Shown: positions 7,774 through 16,068 of the stretch, in pieces
How positions within the stretch are numbered: the stretch's first letter is position 1
Layout of the letters: each line of letters starts with the position of its first letter
DNA from: Sulfurimonas sp.
GTDB taxonomy: Bacteria; Campylobacterota; Campylobacteria; Campylobacterales; Sulfurimonadaceae
Direction: 5' to 3'
Length of the DNA: 40,888 bases
Assembly: GCF_014859695.1 (NCBI RefSeq)
Contig: NZ_JACUTS010000013.1
Location: forward strand, 1 to 40,888
The notes under the pieces: model-generated
The model's input: only the letters and a program-made list of their open reading frames with translations
What the model was told of the DNA's origin: nothing
The model's database searches: none
Translations under genes and position numbers: made by a program

Positions 7774-10266
7774 TTATTCCAATTCATCCGAACCAAGCAA
7801 TGTGCCTTCGCCTTCTTCATCATACTCTTCTTCAATAGGCTGTTTTGGACAGCGAGAAACATTTGCCACATCATCGCCTTTTACTATATAGACACCGCTT
7901 GTATTTCTGCTCGATTTGGATATGGTCTGCATATCTACTCTTATCATTTTGCCTGCTTTTGTAAGCGCCATCATGTCCATGTTCTCATCAACCATTAGAC
8001 ATCCGACTACATGCTTGCCCGTTTTTGCAGTCATTTTCATAGCAATAACACCAGAACCGCCACGGTTTGTTAAACGGTATTCGCCTGCATCGGTACGTTT
8101 TCCGATACCTTTTTCACTAACAATCAGTATCTCTTCCTCATCGTTTGCGATAATATTTGCATCAACAACTTCATCAGAAGCATGTTTAAACTTGATACCT
8201 CTAACACCCCTTGTATTTCTACCTTGGTCACGAGTTTTTTCTATGTCAAATTTTATACACTGTGCAAGTTTTGTTACGATAAAGAGATACTTTATGCCTT
8301 TGTCAGCAATTTTTGCTGTAATGATAGAGTCATCATCATCAAGGCTAATAGCTCTGACGCCGTTGCTTCTGATATTTGAGAATTCGCTTAGGTTTGTTCT
8401 CTTTACAACGCCTTTTTTCGTGAAGAATACAAGAGATTTCTCTTCGCTGAAGTCTGTTGTCGGATTGATAGACTGAATCTGTTCCTCTGCAACTAGATTA
8501 AGCAGGTTGACAACCGCCTTACCTTTTGCGGTTCTGCTTCCTTCAGGAATTTTGTATACTTTTAACCAGTGGAGTTGTCCGCGGTCTGTTACAAAAAGAA
8601 GAGTGTCATGTGTATTACATGTAAAGAATCTCTCGATAAAGTCATCTTCATAAGTAGTAACGGCTATTTTTCCTTTACCGCCTCTTTTTTGTTTTTCGTA
8701 CTGTGCCAAAGGAACTCTTTTGATGTAACCTCTGTGAGTAATAGTTACAACCATAGGCTCGTTAGGGATAAGGTCTTCTACATCAATATCGTCATAATCA
8801 TCTTCAATGTCAGTTCTTCTTGCGTCCGTGTAGGTAGCAAGGATCTCGTCAAACTCCTGATCTATGATTCCGTGAAGAACCTCTTCGCTTTTTAAAATTG
8901 AGTCTAAATACTCTATAAGTGCAAGAAGCTCACGAAGTTCATTTTCGATTTTTTCACGCTCTAGACCCGTGAGTCTTCCAAGACGCATATCCACGATGCT
9001 CTGCGCTTGAATAGTGCTGAAATCAAACTCTGAAACCAAGTTGTCTCTTGCTTCTTCAATATTTTTGCTTGACTTGATAACCCTGATAATCTCATCTATA
9101 ATATCAAGAGCTTTTTTGAGACCCTCTAAGATGTGCGCTCTAGCCTTTGCTTTTTCAAGGTCAAAGATAGTACGGCGGATTATGATGGTTTTACGGTGAT
9201 TTATAAAGTGTTTTAGTATTTCGATAATGCCGAATATTCTTGGTTCTTGATTTAATATAGATAGCATGATAATACCAAAAGTAGTCTGCATACTTGTCTG
9301 CTTGAAAAGGTTGTTGAGAACTATTTCACTCATCGCATCTTTTTTAAGCTCTATAACAACACGGATACCGTCGCGGTCTGATTCGTCACGAATCTCTGAA
9401 ACACCGTCAATCATCTTGTCTTTTACAAGATTTGCTATGCTCTCAATTAGTCGCGCTTTGTTTACCTGATAAGGAAGTTCGTCAATAACGATAACGTCTC
9501 TGTTACCTTTTTTCTCAATATGAGTTTTTGCACGAACTTTTATACGCCCGCGACCTGTCTCGTAGGCATCCATAATACCTTTTTTGCCAAATATCGTTCC
9601 GCCTGTTGGAAAGTCCGGAGCTTTGATGTGTTCCATAAGTTCATAGAGTTCAATGTCGGGATTTGCCAAAAGAGCTTTTAAACCCATCATGACCTCTTTT
9701 GGATTGTGAGGAGGGATATTTGTCGCCATACCAACGGCAATACCCGAAGAGCCGTTAATAAGTAAGTTTGGTACGCGCGTCGGCATAACATCAGGCTCAA
9801 CGGTAGTCCCGTCATAGTTTTCGATCATATTGACCGTGTTTTTTTCCAAATCTTTTAGAAGTTCACCTGCATATTTTGTCATTCTTGCTTCGGTATAACG
9901 CATAGCTGCCGCGCTGTCGCCATCAACTGAACCAAAGTTTCCTTGACCGTCAACCAGCTCCATTCTCATAGAGAAGTGCTGCGCCATACGAACTAAAGCA
10001 TCATAAACCGCAGTATCTCCGTGCGGGTGGTACTGACCGATAACGTCACCGACGATACGCGCAGATTTTTTAAACTTTGCTCCGTGTGAAAGACTTAGTT
10101 TATCCATAGCGTAGAGGATTCTTCTGTGAACCGGTTTAAGTCCGTCACGAACATCAGGAAGCGCACGACCGACGATTACACTCATGGAGTAATCAAGGTA
10201 GCTACTCTGAAGAGTCTCTTCAATGTTTATGCTCTGTATATTATCGTTGTTTAACAAGTTGCCCAT
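7774..10266 (-). CDS. gyrA: DNA gyrase subunit A
   Basis: Breaking-rejoining subunit of DNA gyrase, 830 residues from the ATG at 10266. I prefer this start over a GTG 9 bases upstream because AGGTG lies 7 bases before it. The catalytic tyrosine is Y124 ([10 protein letters not shown]). The quinolone-determining segment reads [15 protein letters not shown], with T85 and D89 at the positions where resistance changes usually occur; these are the wild-type residues of Campylobacter. The C-terminal wrapping domain carries the GyrA box as QKRGGKGK. The protein ends in an acidic tail ([10 protein letters not shown]). Upstream of flgP, as in C. jejuni. Confidence 0.98.
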   Translation of the reverse strand: MGNLLNNDNIQSINIEETLQSSYLDYSMSVIVGRALPDVRDGLKPVHRRILYAMDKLSLSHGAKFKKSARIVGDVIGQYHPHGDTAVYDALVRMAQHFSMRMELVDGQGNFGSVDGDSAAAMRYTEARMTKYAGELLKDLEKNTVNMIENYDGTTVEPDVMPTRVPNLLINGSSGIAVGMATNIPPHNPKEVMMGLKALLANPDIELYELMEHIKAPDFPTGGTIFGKKGIMDAYETGRGRIKVRAKTHIEKKGNRDVIVIDELPYQVNKARLIESIANLVKDKMIDGVSEIRDESDRDGIRVVIELKKDAMSEIVLNNLFKQTSMQTTFGIIMLSILNQEPRIFGIIEILKHFINHRKTIIIRRTIFDLEKAKARAHILEGLKKALDIIDEIIRVIKSSKNIEEARDNLVSEFDFSTIQAQSIVDMRLGRLTGLEREKIENELRELLALIEYLDSILKSEEVLHGIIDQEFDEILATYTDARRTDIEDDYDDIDVEDLIPNEPMVVTITHRGYIKRVPLAQYEKQKRGGKGKIAVTTYEDDFIERFFTCNTHDTLLFVTDRGQLHWLKVYKIPEGSRTAKGKAVVNLLNLVAEEQIQSINPTTDFSEEKSLVFFTKKGVVKRTNLSEFSNIRSNGVRAISLDDDDSIITAKIADKGIKYLFIVTKLAQCIKFDIEKTRDQGRNTRGVRGIKFKHASDEVVDANIIANDEEEILIVSEKGIGKRTDAGEYRLTNRGGSGVIAMKMTAKTGKHVVGCLMVDENMDMMALTKAGKMIRVDMQTISKSSRNTSGVYIVKGDDVANVSRCPKQPIEEEYDEEGEGTLLGSDELE

Positions 10267-10423
10267 ATATAACACCTAATCTTTATAATATTGAAAAATA
10301 AATTCCATAGATAGTACCTTATTGTCGCTTAAGAGTTGCGTAAATAGAGGAAACTTTTTTAGAAGTTTAAAGCAGTGTGCAAATGCGTTGCAAAACGTAT
10401 AAAGGAACAAGAGATGTTACCGC

Positions 10424-10449
10424 AAACAACTGCTTTTAAGCAGTTGTTT
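10424..10449 (-). terminator. Strong hairpin, probable terminator of the cytochrome-porin gene
   Basis: AAACAACTGCTT (10424-10435) pairs perfectly over 12 bp with AAGCAGTTGTTT (10438-10449), with only a two-base loop between. It lies 55 bases after the stop of the minus-strand cytochrome-porin gene and in front of gyrA. The T-run is short (TTT at the stem end), so it is plausible rather than textbook. The 238-base gap between gyrA and the porin gene holds only this and the gyrA upstream region. Confidence 0.6.
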
Positions 10450-10504
10450 TACGATATAAATGGTTTTAGGAGAGATAGAAGTTGATGTTTTTTTTCTAAT
10501 AAAA

Positions 10505-11773
10505 TTAGAATGACATCATAGACATAAATAGAATGTCGCCTCCTGAATATTGAGTTGTAGAAGTATCAGCTCTGTCGCTTGAAGTGTAAGAGTACTCTAC
10601 GGTAAAACGTACGTTTTGTCTCATGTTATACTCTAAACCAAGAGAGTAGACATTGAAGTCTCTGTCTGCTGTTACATCGTCAGTGACGCCCAATATAGCT
10701 GCTTTGACGCCAAATTTTTCTACCGGATTAATCTGCATATCTAAATGGTAACCTGTTTTGTCCTGCGCACTTGTTGTAAGGACAGCATAATCGTCTTTAT
10801 AAGAAACATAGTCATTCTTAAACACATAACCGCCGGTTACCATAACCGACATATTAGCTATAGCGCTCTCAATCTGAAGGTCGATGCCAGCCGAGTCCCT
10901 ATCAAGCGCATCTTGATCTAGACCATGTACTTTATCGGCTAAAGATGTTGTGTCATCAGAATCTTGCAGCCTATCTCTGAGTTTTTTTCCAGAATCTCCG
11001 CCAATATAGTATCCGCCTAGAGCGATTGTTGAACTGCCTATATCAAACTCATATGCAGCTCTTGCCAAAGCTTTAAAAGAGTCGGTTCCAGTCTCACCAC
11101 TTGCTGCAAACATAGGAACATATGCGCCTACTGTTGCATAGAAGCCATTTGCTCTATAGTAAACTTGAACACCTGTAGCTTCACCATCCCCGATACCTAA
11201 GCTTTGGAAGATGTTTGTTTTTTTACGATTCTCAAACTGGCGAACCGGTCTGTATAGACCCGTAGTATATATCTCCGTTCCCGCAAATGCACCGAGTGCA
11301 TCAGTCATGTGGTAAGTTGCACCTACTCTTCCGCCCAGAGCTTCTGTAGCAAATGTTATCTTGCCCCCAATTAAACCTTCGGCAAACTCCATAGAGGTAC
11401 CTACATTGTCAGCTATCTTGCCGCCGAAGATAAAAGCAGATTCATCAAAAATCTCTGTTTTAGTCTCCACGTCGTCACTTTTATCTTCAAGTACACGAGC
11501 TTTTATAACAAAAGCCATATTTAGAGTTTCAGGCATTCCTAAACCGCCGTTTGGCTCACTCTTTATCTCTTTACCGCTTGTCATCGTAAAGCCCGACATC
11601 TTAAAATCTCTACCGAAAGCATTCAGCTTTGGCATGTTTTGAAAGTGACAAGACATACAATCTGCATCCATTTGCCTAGCAAACGCAGGTGTTGCCTCCG
11701 CTGCCGTAGCACACATTAGTGTTAAACCAACCATAGAGATGATTTTTTTTGCCGAAATTCTAGCTTTCATCAT
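10505..11773 (-). CDS. Cyc2-like outer-membrane cytochrome-porin fusion
   Basis: A 422-residue exported protein. A signal peptide (about 1-27) is followed directly by one haem c motif, C39-M-S-C42-H43, set in PAFARQ...CHFQNMPKLNAFGRDFKMSGF. This arrangement (P-x-FARQ, CxxCH, P-x-L-N-x-x-GR-x-FK-x-x-G) is the signature I know for the Cyc2 family, outer-membrane proteins in which a small haem domain plugs or abuts a beta-barrel and which include iron(II) oxidases. The rest (about 90-422) alternates polar and hydrophobic residues with aromatic strand ends and finishes in F, as expected of a barrel. It stands alone, with no other cytochrome gene nearby. Iron oxidation is not shown; related proteins of unknown substrate are likely in sulfur oxidisers. 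AAGGGG precedes the ATG by 5 bases. Confidence 0.72.
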   Translation of the reverse strand: MMKARISAKKIISMVGLTLMCATAAEATPAFARQMDADCMSCHFQNMPKLNAFGRDFKMSGFTMTSGKEIKSEPNGGLGMPETLNMAFVIKARVLEDKSDDVETKTEIFDESAFIFGGKIADNVGTSMEFAEGLIGGKITFATEALGGRVGATYHMTDALGAFAGTEIYTTGLYRPVRQFENRKKTNIFQSLGIGDGEATGVQVYYRANGFYATVGAYVPMFAASGETGTDSFKALARAAYEFDIGSSTIALGGYYIGGDSGKKLRDRLQDSDDTTSLADKVHGLDQDALDRDSAGIDLQIESAIANMSVMVTGGYVFKNDYVSYKDDYAVLTTSAQDKTGYHLDMQINPVEKFGVKAAILGVTDDVTADRDFNVYSLGLEYNMRQNVRFTVEYSYTSSDRADTSTTQYSGGDILFMSMMSF

Positions 11774-11950
11774 GAAAACCCCTTATTATAAATAAATATT
11801 ATGAATAAATCAAATTTATGCATAAGTAGAAATCATATAACTATAAAATTTAAAGCTAACTTAAATCTGTGTTTTTTGGGAAATTTGTCAAAAAGTGTGA
11901 AGTGATTAAAAAATAATCAGTTTTTTGTTGTATTGCAAACTTGGATGGTA

Positions 11951-11977
11951 TATAATTTGGCAGATTAAAAAAAAGGA
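11951..11977 (+). promoter_or_regulatory. -10 box and ribosome binding site of the first amt gene
   Basis: TATAAT at 11951-11956, preceded by TGG, has no good -35 at 16-18 bp, which is common for housekeeping promoters in Campylobacterota. AAGGA at 11973-11977 precedes the ATG at 11985 by 7 bases. I see no clear sigma-54 site (GG-N10-GC) here although ammonium transporters are often nitrogen-regulated elsewhere. The 211-base gap to the divergent porin gene holds nothing else I can identify. Confidence 0.5.
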
Positions 11978-11984
11978 TTGAAAA

Positions 11985-13238
11985 ATGAAGAGGTTTTTGT
12001 TTGGTATGTTGTTTCTACCCTCCTTTGTGTTTGCAGAGGATGTGTTAAACAGCGGCGACACAGCGTGGATGTTGGTTGCTACGGCTTTTGTTATGCTTAT
12101 GACGCCTGCCGGATTAGCGCTCTTTTACGGTGGTTTGACTCGCTCTAAAAATGTGCTCAACACAATAGGCATGAGCTTGGGTGCTTATGCGGTCGGTACT
12201 TTGGTTTGGGTTTTAGTCGGTTACTCTATCGCTTTTGGCGAAGGTGATATCATCGGCAGCGGCAAGGCACTTTTGAGCGGCATTACGCCACAGAGCCTCA
12301 GCGGAACAATTCCTGAGCTTCTTTTTGTCGCATTTCAGGGAACATTTGCAGCTATTGCGGTTGCAATCGCAAGCGGCTCAATGATTGAGCGCGTAAAGTT
12401 CTCTACCTATATAGTATTTGCGGCTTTGTGGATAGCTGTTGTTTACGCGCCTATTACACACTGGGCATGGGGCGGCGGAGAGACACTTAACTTTGGCGAG
12501 ATGGATTTTGCAGGAGGAACAGTTGTTCACTTAAATGCAGGTGTTGCGGGTCTGGTTGTAGCACTTATTTTGGGAAGAAGAAGAGATTACGGCAAAGCTG
12601 CAATCAAACCCTTTTCCCCTGTTTTAGTAGCACTTGGAGCTGCACTCTTATGGTTTGGATGGTTCGGTTTTAATGCAGGCTCACAATTGGCAGCTGATGG
12701 TGTAGCGGCATCCGCATTTTTAGTAACAAACGTTGCGGCATCACTTGGTGTAATGGGATGGATAGTTGCTGAATGGATTGTTTACAAAAAGGCTACTATA
12801 GTGGGAGGAGCTTCTGGTGCAGTTGCAGGTCTTGTGGCCATTACTCCGGCTTCAGGAAGTGCGGGTGTAGAAGGTGCTATTATCATCGGTTTAGTCGGCG
12901 GTATTTTGGGATTCCTTGCTGTTTCAAAACTCAAAAACATGTTCAGAGTGGATGATGCACTCGATGCTTTTTGGATACACGGTTTAGTCGGTATCTGGGG
13001 TTCAATAGCTACGGCACTTTTTCTAGCTCCATATGCGATGCCAGAGGCTTACAGTATGGCTTCTCAGTTGCTGAGCCAATTTAAAGCTATTGCTCTAACT
13101 ATCGTATATAGTGCTGTTGCGACTGCAGCTGTCTACTTTGTAGCTTCCATGATTACAGGCGGAGGACGAGTCGATGATGAGAGTGAAAACAGAGGACTTG
13201 ATGAGACTGTACATGGAGAAAAAGCAATAAATCTATAG
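11985..13238 (+). CDS. amt: Ammonium transporter Amt, first copy
   Basis: Inner-membrane ammonium channel, 417 residues, eleven membrane segments expected. An N-terminal signal-like segment ends near FVFA (17), as in E. coli AmtB, which is processed. The two pore histidines are visible: H182 (GGTVVHLNAG) and H331 (DAFWIHGLVGIWG). FQGTFAAIA supplies the aromatic gate, and D175 lies in the conserved GEMDFAGGT. The C-terminal tail with GLDETVHGE is the segment that docks PII proteins. It is followed by the PII gene after 57 bases, the usual amtB-glnK pairing, with a second amt gene beyond. Confidence 0.95.
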   Translation: MKRFLFGMLFLPSFVFAEDVLNSGDTAWMLVATAFVMLMTPAGLALFYGGLTRSKNVLNTIGMSLGAYAVGTLVWVLVGYSIAFGEGDIIGSGKALLSGITPQSLSGTIPELLFVAFQGTFAAIAVAIASGSMIERVKFSTYIVFAALWIAVVYAPITHWAWGGGETLNFGEMDFAGGTVVHLNAGVAGLVVALILGRRRDYGKAAIKPFSPVLVALGAALLWFGWFGFNAGSQLAADGVAASAFLVTNVAASLGVMGWIVAEWIVYKKATIVGGASGAVAGLVAITPASGSAGVEGAIIIGLVGGILGFLAVSKLKNMFRVDDALDAFWIHGLVGIWGSIATALFLAPYAMPEAYSMASQLLSQFKAIALTIVYSAVATAAVYFVASMITGGGRVDDESENRGLDETVHGEKAINL

Positions 13239-13280
13239 TGTTGCTTAAAAGCATAAAAATGGTTACAATTTTAAACTTAA

Positions 13281-13633
<353 letters not shown>

Positions 13634-13634
<1 letters not shown>

Positions 13635-13653
13635 AAAGGAGGTAATTCCTTTT
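13634..13653 (+). terminator. Weak hairpin after the PII gene
   Basis: AAAAGGA (13634-13640) pairs with TCCTTTT (13647-13653) across a 6-base loop, starting at the PII stop codon. The T residues are part of the stem, so it may only attenuate transcription. A TATAAT at 13728-13733 without a clear -35 could start transcription of the second amt gene separately. Confidence 0.4.
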
Positions 13654-13760
13654 GGCTACGCTTGCCACTAAGACACTACTGATTAAAAATTAATCAACTA
13701 AAGTATATTTAATATCTTTGATAAAGTTATAATCTCCTTTAATTTTTTAAAGGATTTTAT

Positions 13761-14936
13761 ATGCTAGAGACAGATCTTAAATATATCCTCGATACTTTCT
13801 TTACACTCTTTACAATGACACTTATCATCTTTATGGTTCCTGGTTTTGCGATGCTTGAAGCGGGTTTGGTTCGAACCAAAAACGTCTCGGCGGTTCTTAC
13901 GATAAACGTGATGATATATGCGGTTGCATCTTTGGCGTTTTTGCTTGTCGGGTATAAACTTGCTTTTGGCAGTTGGGATAGTGTCTCTAGCAGTATCTGG
14001 GCTGTTTTTATGTTTCAGATGGCATTTGTAGGTAAAACGGTAAACATCATGAGTGGCGGGGTTAGTGAGCGTGTGCGCATAATTCCTTTGGCTATTTTTA
14101 CCGTTGTTATGGGAGCCGTTATCTATCCGCTTGTCGTAAATATTAGCTGGGGAGCGGATATGATTGCGGGAACTCTGCTAGACATTGAGATGCATGATTT
14201 AGCAGGTTCTAGTGTAATTCACTCAACAGGCGGATGGGCTCTTTTGGCGGCAATTCTTATCATTGGTGCGAGACGTGGGCGTTATGTCGGCGGTAAAATC
14301 AGAGTAATCCCGGCTTCAAATATTCCGCTTGTTGTTTTAGGAGCGCTTCTTCTTTGGATAGGGTGGTTTGGGTTTAACGGCGGAAGCGTAGGCTCAATCT
14401 CAAGTGTTGAAAATGCAAACCTTGTTGCAAAAACCATTATGAATACAAACACGGCAGGACTCAGCGGCGCTATTATTGCCGCAATACTGATGCATATCAG
14501 GTATAAACTTCTTGATATTACGATGATACTAAACGGAGCTTTAGGCGGCTTGGTTGCTGTAACGGCGGGACCTGATTTGTATGATATCTACACGCCGATT
14601 TTGGTGGGTGCAATCGGCGGTGCTTTGGTTGTTTTCGCAGTTCCGATTTTTGACAAACTTCGTCTTGATGACCCTGTTGGAGCGCTCTCTGTGCATTTGG
14701 TAAACGGAATATGGGGAACTTTGGCTGTAGGAATTTTTGTCCAAGATGTCTCTTTTGTATCGCAGTTAAAAGGGGTCGTTGTTATAGGAGTTTTTGCTTT
14801 TAGCGTCTCCTATGCTGTTTTATTTCTCATCAATAAGTTTTCAAAGTTTAGAGCAAGCGATGAGGCGCAACTTATCGGGATGGATATTAACGAGTGCGGG
14901 GTCGAGTCTTATCCGGAATTTAAAAGTTCAATCTGA
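13761..14936 (+). CDS. amt: Ammonium transporter Amt, second copy
   Basis: A 391-residue Amt paralogue clearly diverged from the copy upstream. It starts directly with a membrane segment, without a signal-peptide-like extension. The pore histidines are kept: H154 (SSVIHSTGGW) and H312 (GALSVHLVNGIWG). The HWAWG stretch of the first copy is replaced by NISWGAD, so the outer vestibule differs. The cytoplasmic tail still has a PII-docking-like G-x-D-x-x-E (GMDINECG). A good AAAGGA lies 8 bases before the ATG. The stop codon TGA is the start of a dispersed structured repeat (14933-15000), so that element may have reshaped the very C-terminus. Confidence 0.92.
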   Translation: MLETDLKYILDTFFTLFTMTLIIFMVPGFAMLEAGLVRTKNVSAVLTINVMIYAVASLAFLLVGYKLAFGSWDSVSSSIWAVFMFQMAFVGKTVNIMSGGVSERVRIIPLAIFTVVMGAVIYPLVVNISWGADMIAGTLLDIEMHDLAGSSVIHSTGGWALLAAILIIGARRGRYVGGKIRVIPASNIPLVVLGALLLWIGWFGFNGGSVGSISSVENANLVAKTIMNTNTAGLSGAIIAAILMHIRYKLLDITMILNGALGGLVAVTAGPDLYDIYTPILVGAIGGALVVFAVPIFDKLRLDDPVGALSVHLVNGIWGTLAVGIFVQDVSFVSQLKGVVVIGVFAFSVSYAVLFLINKFSKFRASDEAQLIGMDINECGVESYPEFKSSI

Positions 14937-15000
14937 TGTTACGCACTAAAACGAACTCGTCCGTTTTAGTGGCAGGGACAAGATGTCCCTTGCAACCCCC
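14933..15000 (+). repeat. Structured dispersed repeat, copy 1
   Basis: A two-stem element. Stem A is CACTAAAACG (14944-14953) with CGTTTTAGTG (14962-14971) and an 8-base loop. Stem B is AGGGAC (14974-14979) with GTCCCT (14985-14990). It begins CTGATGTTACGCAC, whose TGA is the stop codon of the second amt gene, and ends in CAACCCCC. Copy 2 lies at 34316-34381 on the minus strand. The first 47 positions differ at only two sites, and those two changes restore the same base pair of stem A (T-A here, C-G there). Confidence 0.85.
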
Positions 15001-15010
15001 TTGTCATGGA

Positions 15011-15059
15011 GTATGCCATTGGTTAGCATACCTAGAAGCTACGAAAAAAAAGTTTTTCG
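15011..15059 (+). repeat. Two further hairpins in the amt-tonB gap
   Basis: GTATGC (15011-15016) pairs with GCATAC (15026-15031), and CGAAAAA (15042-15048) pairs with TTTTTCG (15053-15059). They follow the dispersed repeat, so the 231-base gap between amt and tonB is almost wholly occupied by potential secondary structure. The second hairpin, ending in a T-run, is the likeliest transcription stop for the amt genes. Confidence 0.5.
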
Positions 15060-15137
15060 AGATTTATAGAGTATTTTACGAATTTTTTTGCAAAAGTGCG
15101 TAAGGTTAGCTTTAGTATGAAACGCATTTAACAAAGT

Positions 15138-15158
15138 AGTAACAATCTTTTTGTTACT
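15138..15158 (+). promoter_or_regulatory. Perfect palindrome directly before tonB
   Basis: AGTAACAA (15138-15145) and TTGTTACT (15151-15158) form a perfect 8-bp inverted repeat with a 5-base spacer, ending 9 bases before the tonB ATG. The space is where a ribosome binding site should be, and none is recognisable. It could be a repressor operator or an RNA hairpin controlling translation. It does not resemble the Fur box I would expect for tonB. Confidence 0.5.
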
Positions 15159-15167
15159 ATCTCTTTT

Positions 15168-15968
15168 ATGATTAGACACTCCAGCTCCTTTTTTATCTCT
15201 ATTGTTGTTCATCTGGCTCTCTTGTTTGGTGCATATTTTGCATGGAGCAGTTACGCAGAGACCAAAGAGGAGTGTCTGGAAGAGTCTTTGTGCCTACAGC
15301 TACGCAATGTTAAGAACGAACAAGAGAAGGTAGAGCCAAAAAAAGAGCAGAAGAAAATCGAGCAGCCAAAAAAAGAGATAGAGAAGAAGATAGAGAAGAA
15401 GATAGAGAAGAAGATAGAGAAGAAGATAGAGAAGAAGATAGAGAAGAAGGCAGAGCAACCTCCCGAGCCAAAAACCCCAAAAAAAGAGGTTGCAGTAGAA
15501 AAATCTTTGCCAAAAGTGCAAGAGATACAAAAGAACGAAGAAGTTAAAGAAGAGATAATCGAAGAAAAAAGTATAATAACAGAGAAAGAAGAGATAGAGC
15601 GGATTGTTGCAACCGCTCAAAAAAAGATGCCAAAAGAGCAAAAAGAGCAAAAAGCAGAGCCCAAACAGATTAAGCAAGTAGATGAGACGCAGGAGTATCT
15701 TAGAGTAAATACGCAAATGATAAGCGCACTTATAAGAGAGAATCTCTACTACCCTATGGCGGCAAGAAAGAGAAATATTACGGGCAGAGTTAGCGTAAAA
15801 TTTACTTTGTGTCAGGATGGAAAAGTGAGCGATATTAAAATAATAGACTCAAGCAGTGATATTTTAAGCCGCGCGGCACTAAAAACCATAGAAGAACTCT
15901 CGGGAAAATTTCCAAAACCCAGAACCAATATAACTCTTACACTACCGATAGACTATAGTTTGAACTAA
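15168..15968 (+). CDS. tonB: TonB-like energy transducer
   Basis: Periplasm-spanning protein coupling the inner-membrane proton gradient to outer-membrane receptors. A single membrane anchor (about 7-29, FFISIVVHLALLFGAYFAW) with a histidine inside the segment is typical of TonB. The middle (50-170) is Lys/Glu/Pro-rich, with six exact IEKK units. The C-terminal domain (about 175-266) has YPMAARKRNITGRVSVKF and ends in LTLPIDYSLN, as in the family. No exbB or exbD gene is adjacent, so its partners must be elsewhere. The start is fixed by the membrane anchor; no upstream in-frame start exists before a stop, but there is also no clear ribosome binding site, only a palindrome. 15169-onward neighbours give no substrate clue. 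Confidence 0.88.
   Translation: MIRHSSSFFISIVVHLALLFGAYFAWSSYAETKEECLEESLCLQLRNVKNEQEKVEPKKEQKKIEQPKKEIEKKIEKKIEKKIEKKIEKKIEKKAEQPPEPKTPKKEVAVEKSLPKVQEIQKNEEVKEEIIEEKSIITEKEEIERIVATAQKKMPKEQKEQKAEPKQIKQVDETQEYLRVNTQMISALIRENLYYPMAARKRNITGRVSVKFTLCQDGKVSDIKIIDSSSDILSRAALKTIEELSGKFPKPRTNITLTLPIDYSLN
15378..15449 (+). repeat. Six exact 12-bp tandem repeats inside tonB
   Basis: Six identical copies of ATAGAGAAGAAG, encoding IEKK, run without a mismatch. Each unit is four codons, so gain or loss changes the length of the periplasmic spacer without a frameshift. The absence of silent drift indicates recent expansion or continuing slippage. Confidence 0.95.
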
Positions 15969-15980
15969 TAATTTTAATGA

Positions 15981-15996
15981 AGTATTTTTTAATACT
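15981..15996 (+). terminator. Short AT-rich hairpin after tonB
   Basis: AGTATT (15981-15986) pairs with AATACT (15991-15996) across TTTT, 13 bases after the tonB stop. It is short, A/T only in most pairs, and has no T-run behind it, so terminator function is uncertain. Confidence 0.3.
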
Positions 15997-16068
15997 ATAA
16001 ACGTTAAAGTGACAAATTATAGTATTTTTACACGGCGCCAAAGCTAAGCTTGCAAAAAGGGGTCTGTT

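Noticed and set aside
7916-8476. 186-codon plus-strand open frame inside gyrA
   Set aside because: gyrA is unmistakable in the other strand across this region; the frame is a codon-bias shadow.
7774-10266. Possible quinolone-resistance change in gyrA
   Set aside because: T85 and D89 are the ordinary residues for this phylum; no resistance substitution is seen.
15378-15449. Possible CRISPR-like array
   Set aside because: The units are 12 bp, contiguous, without spacers, in frame with tonB. No CRISPR array or cas gene is seen in the window.
15300-15716. Minus-strand leucine-rich open frame over tonB
   Set aside because: It is the antisense shadow of the Lys/Glu-rich IEKK repeats; composition and position follow from tonB.
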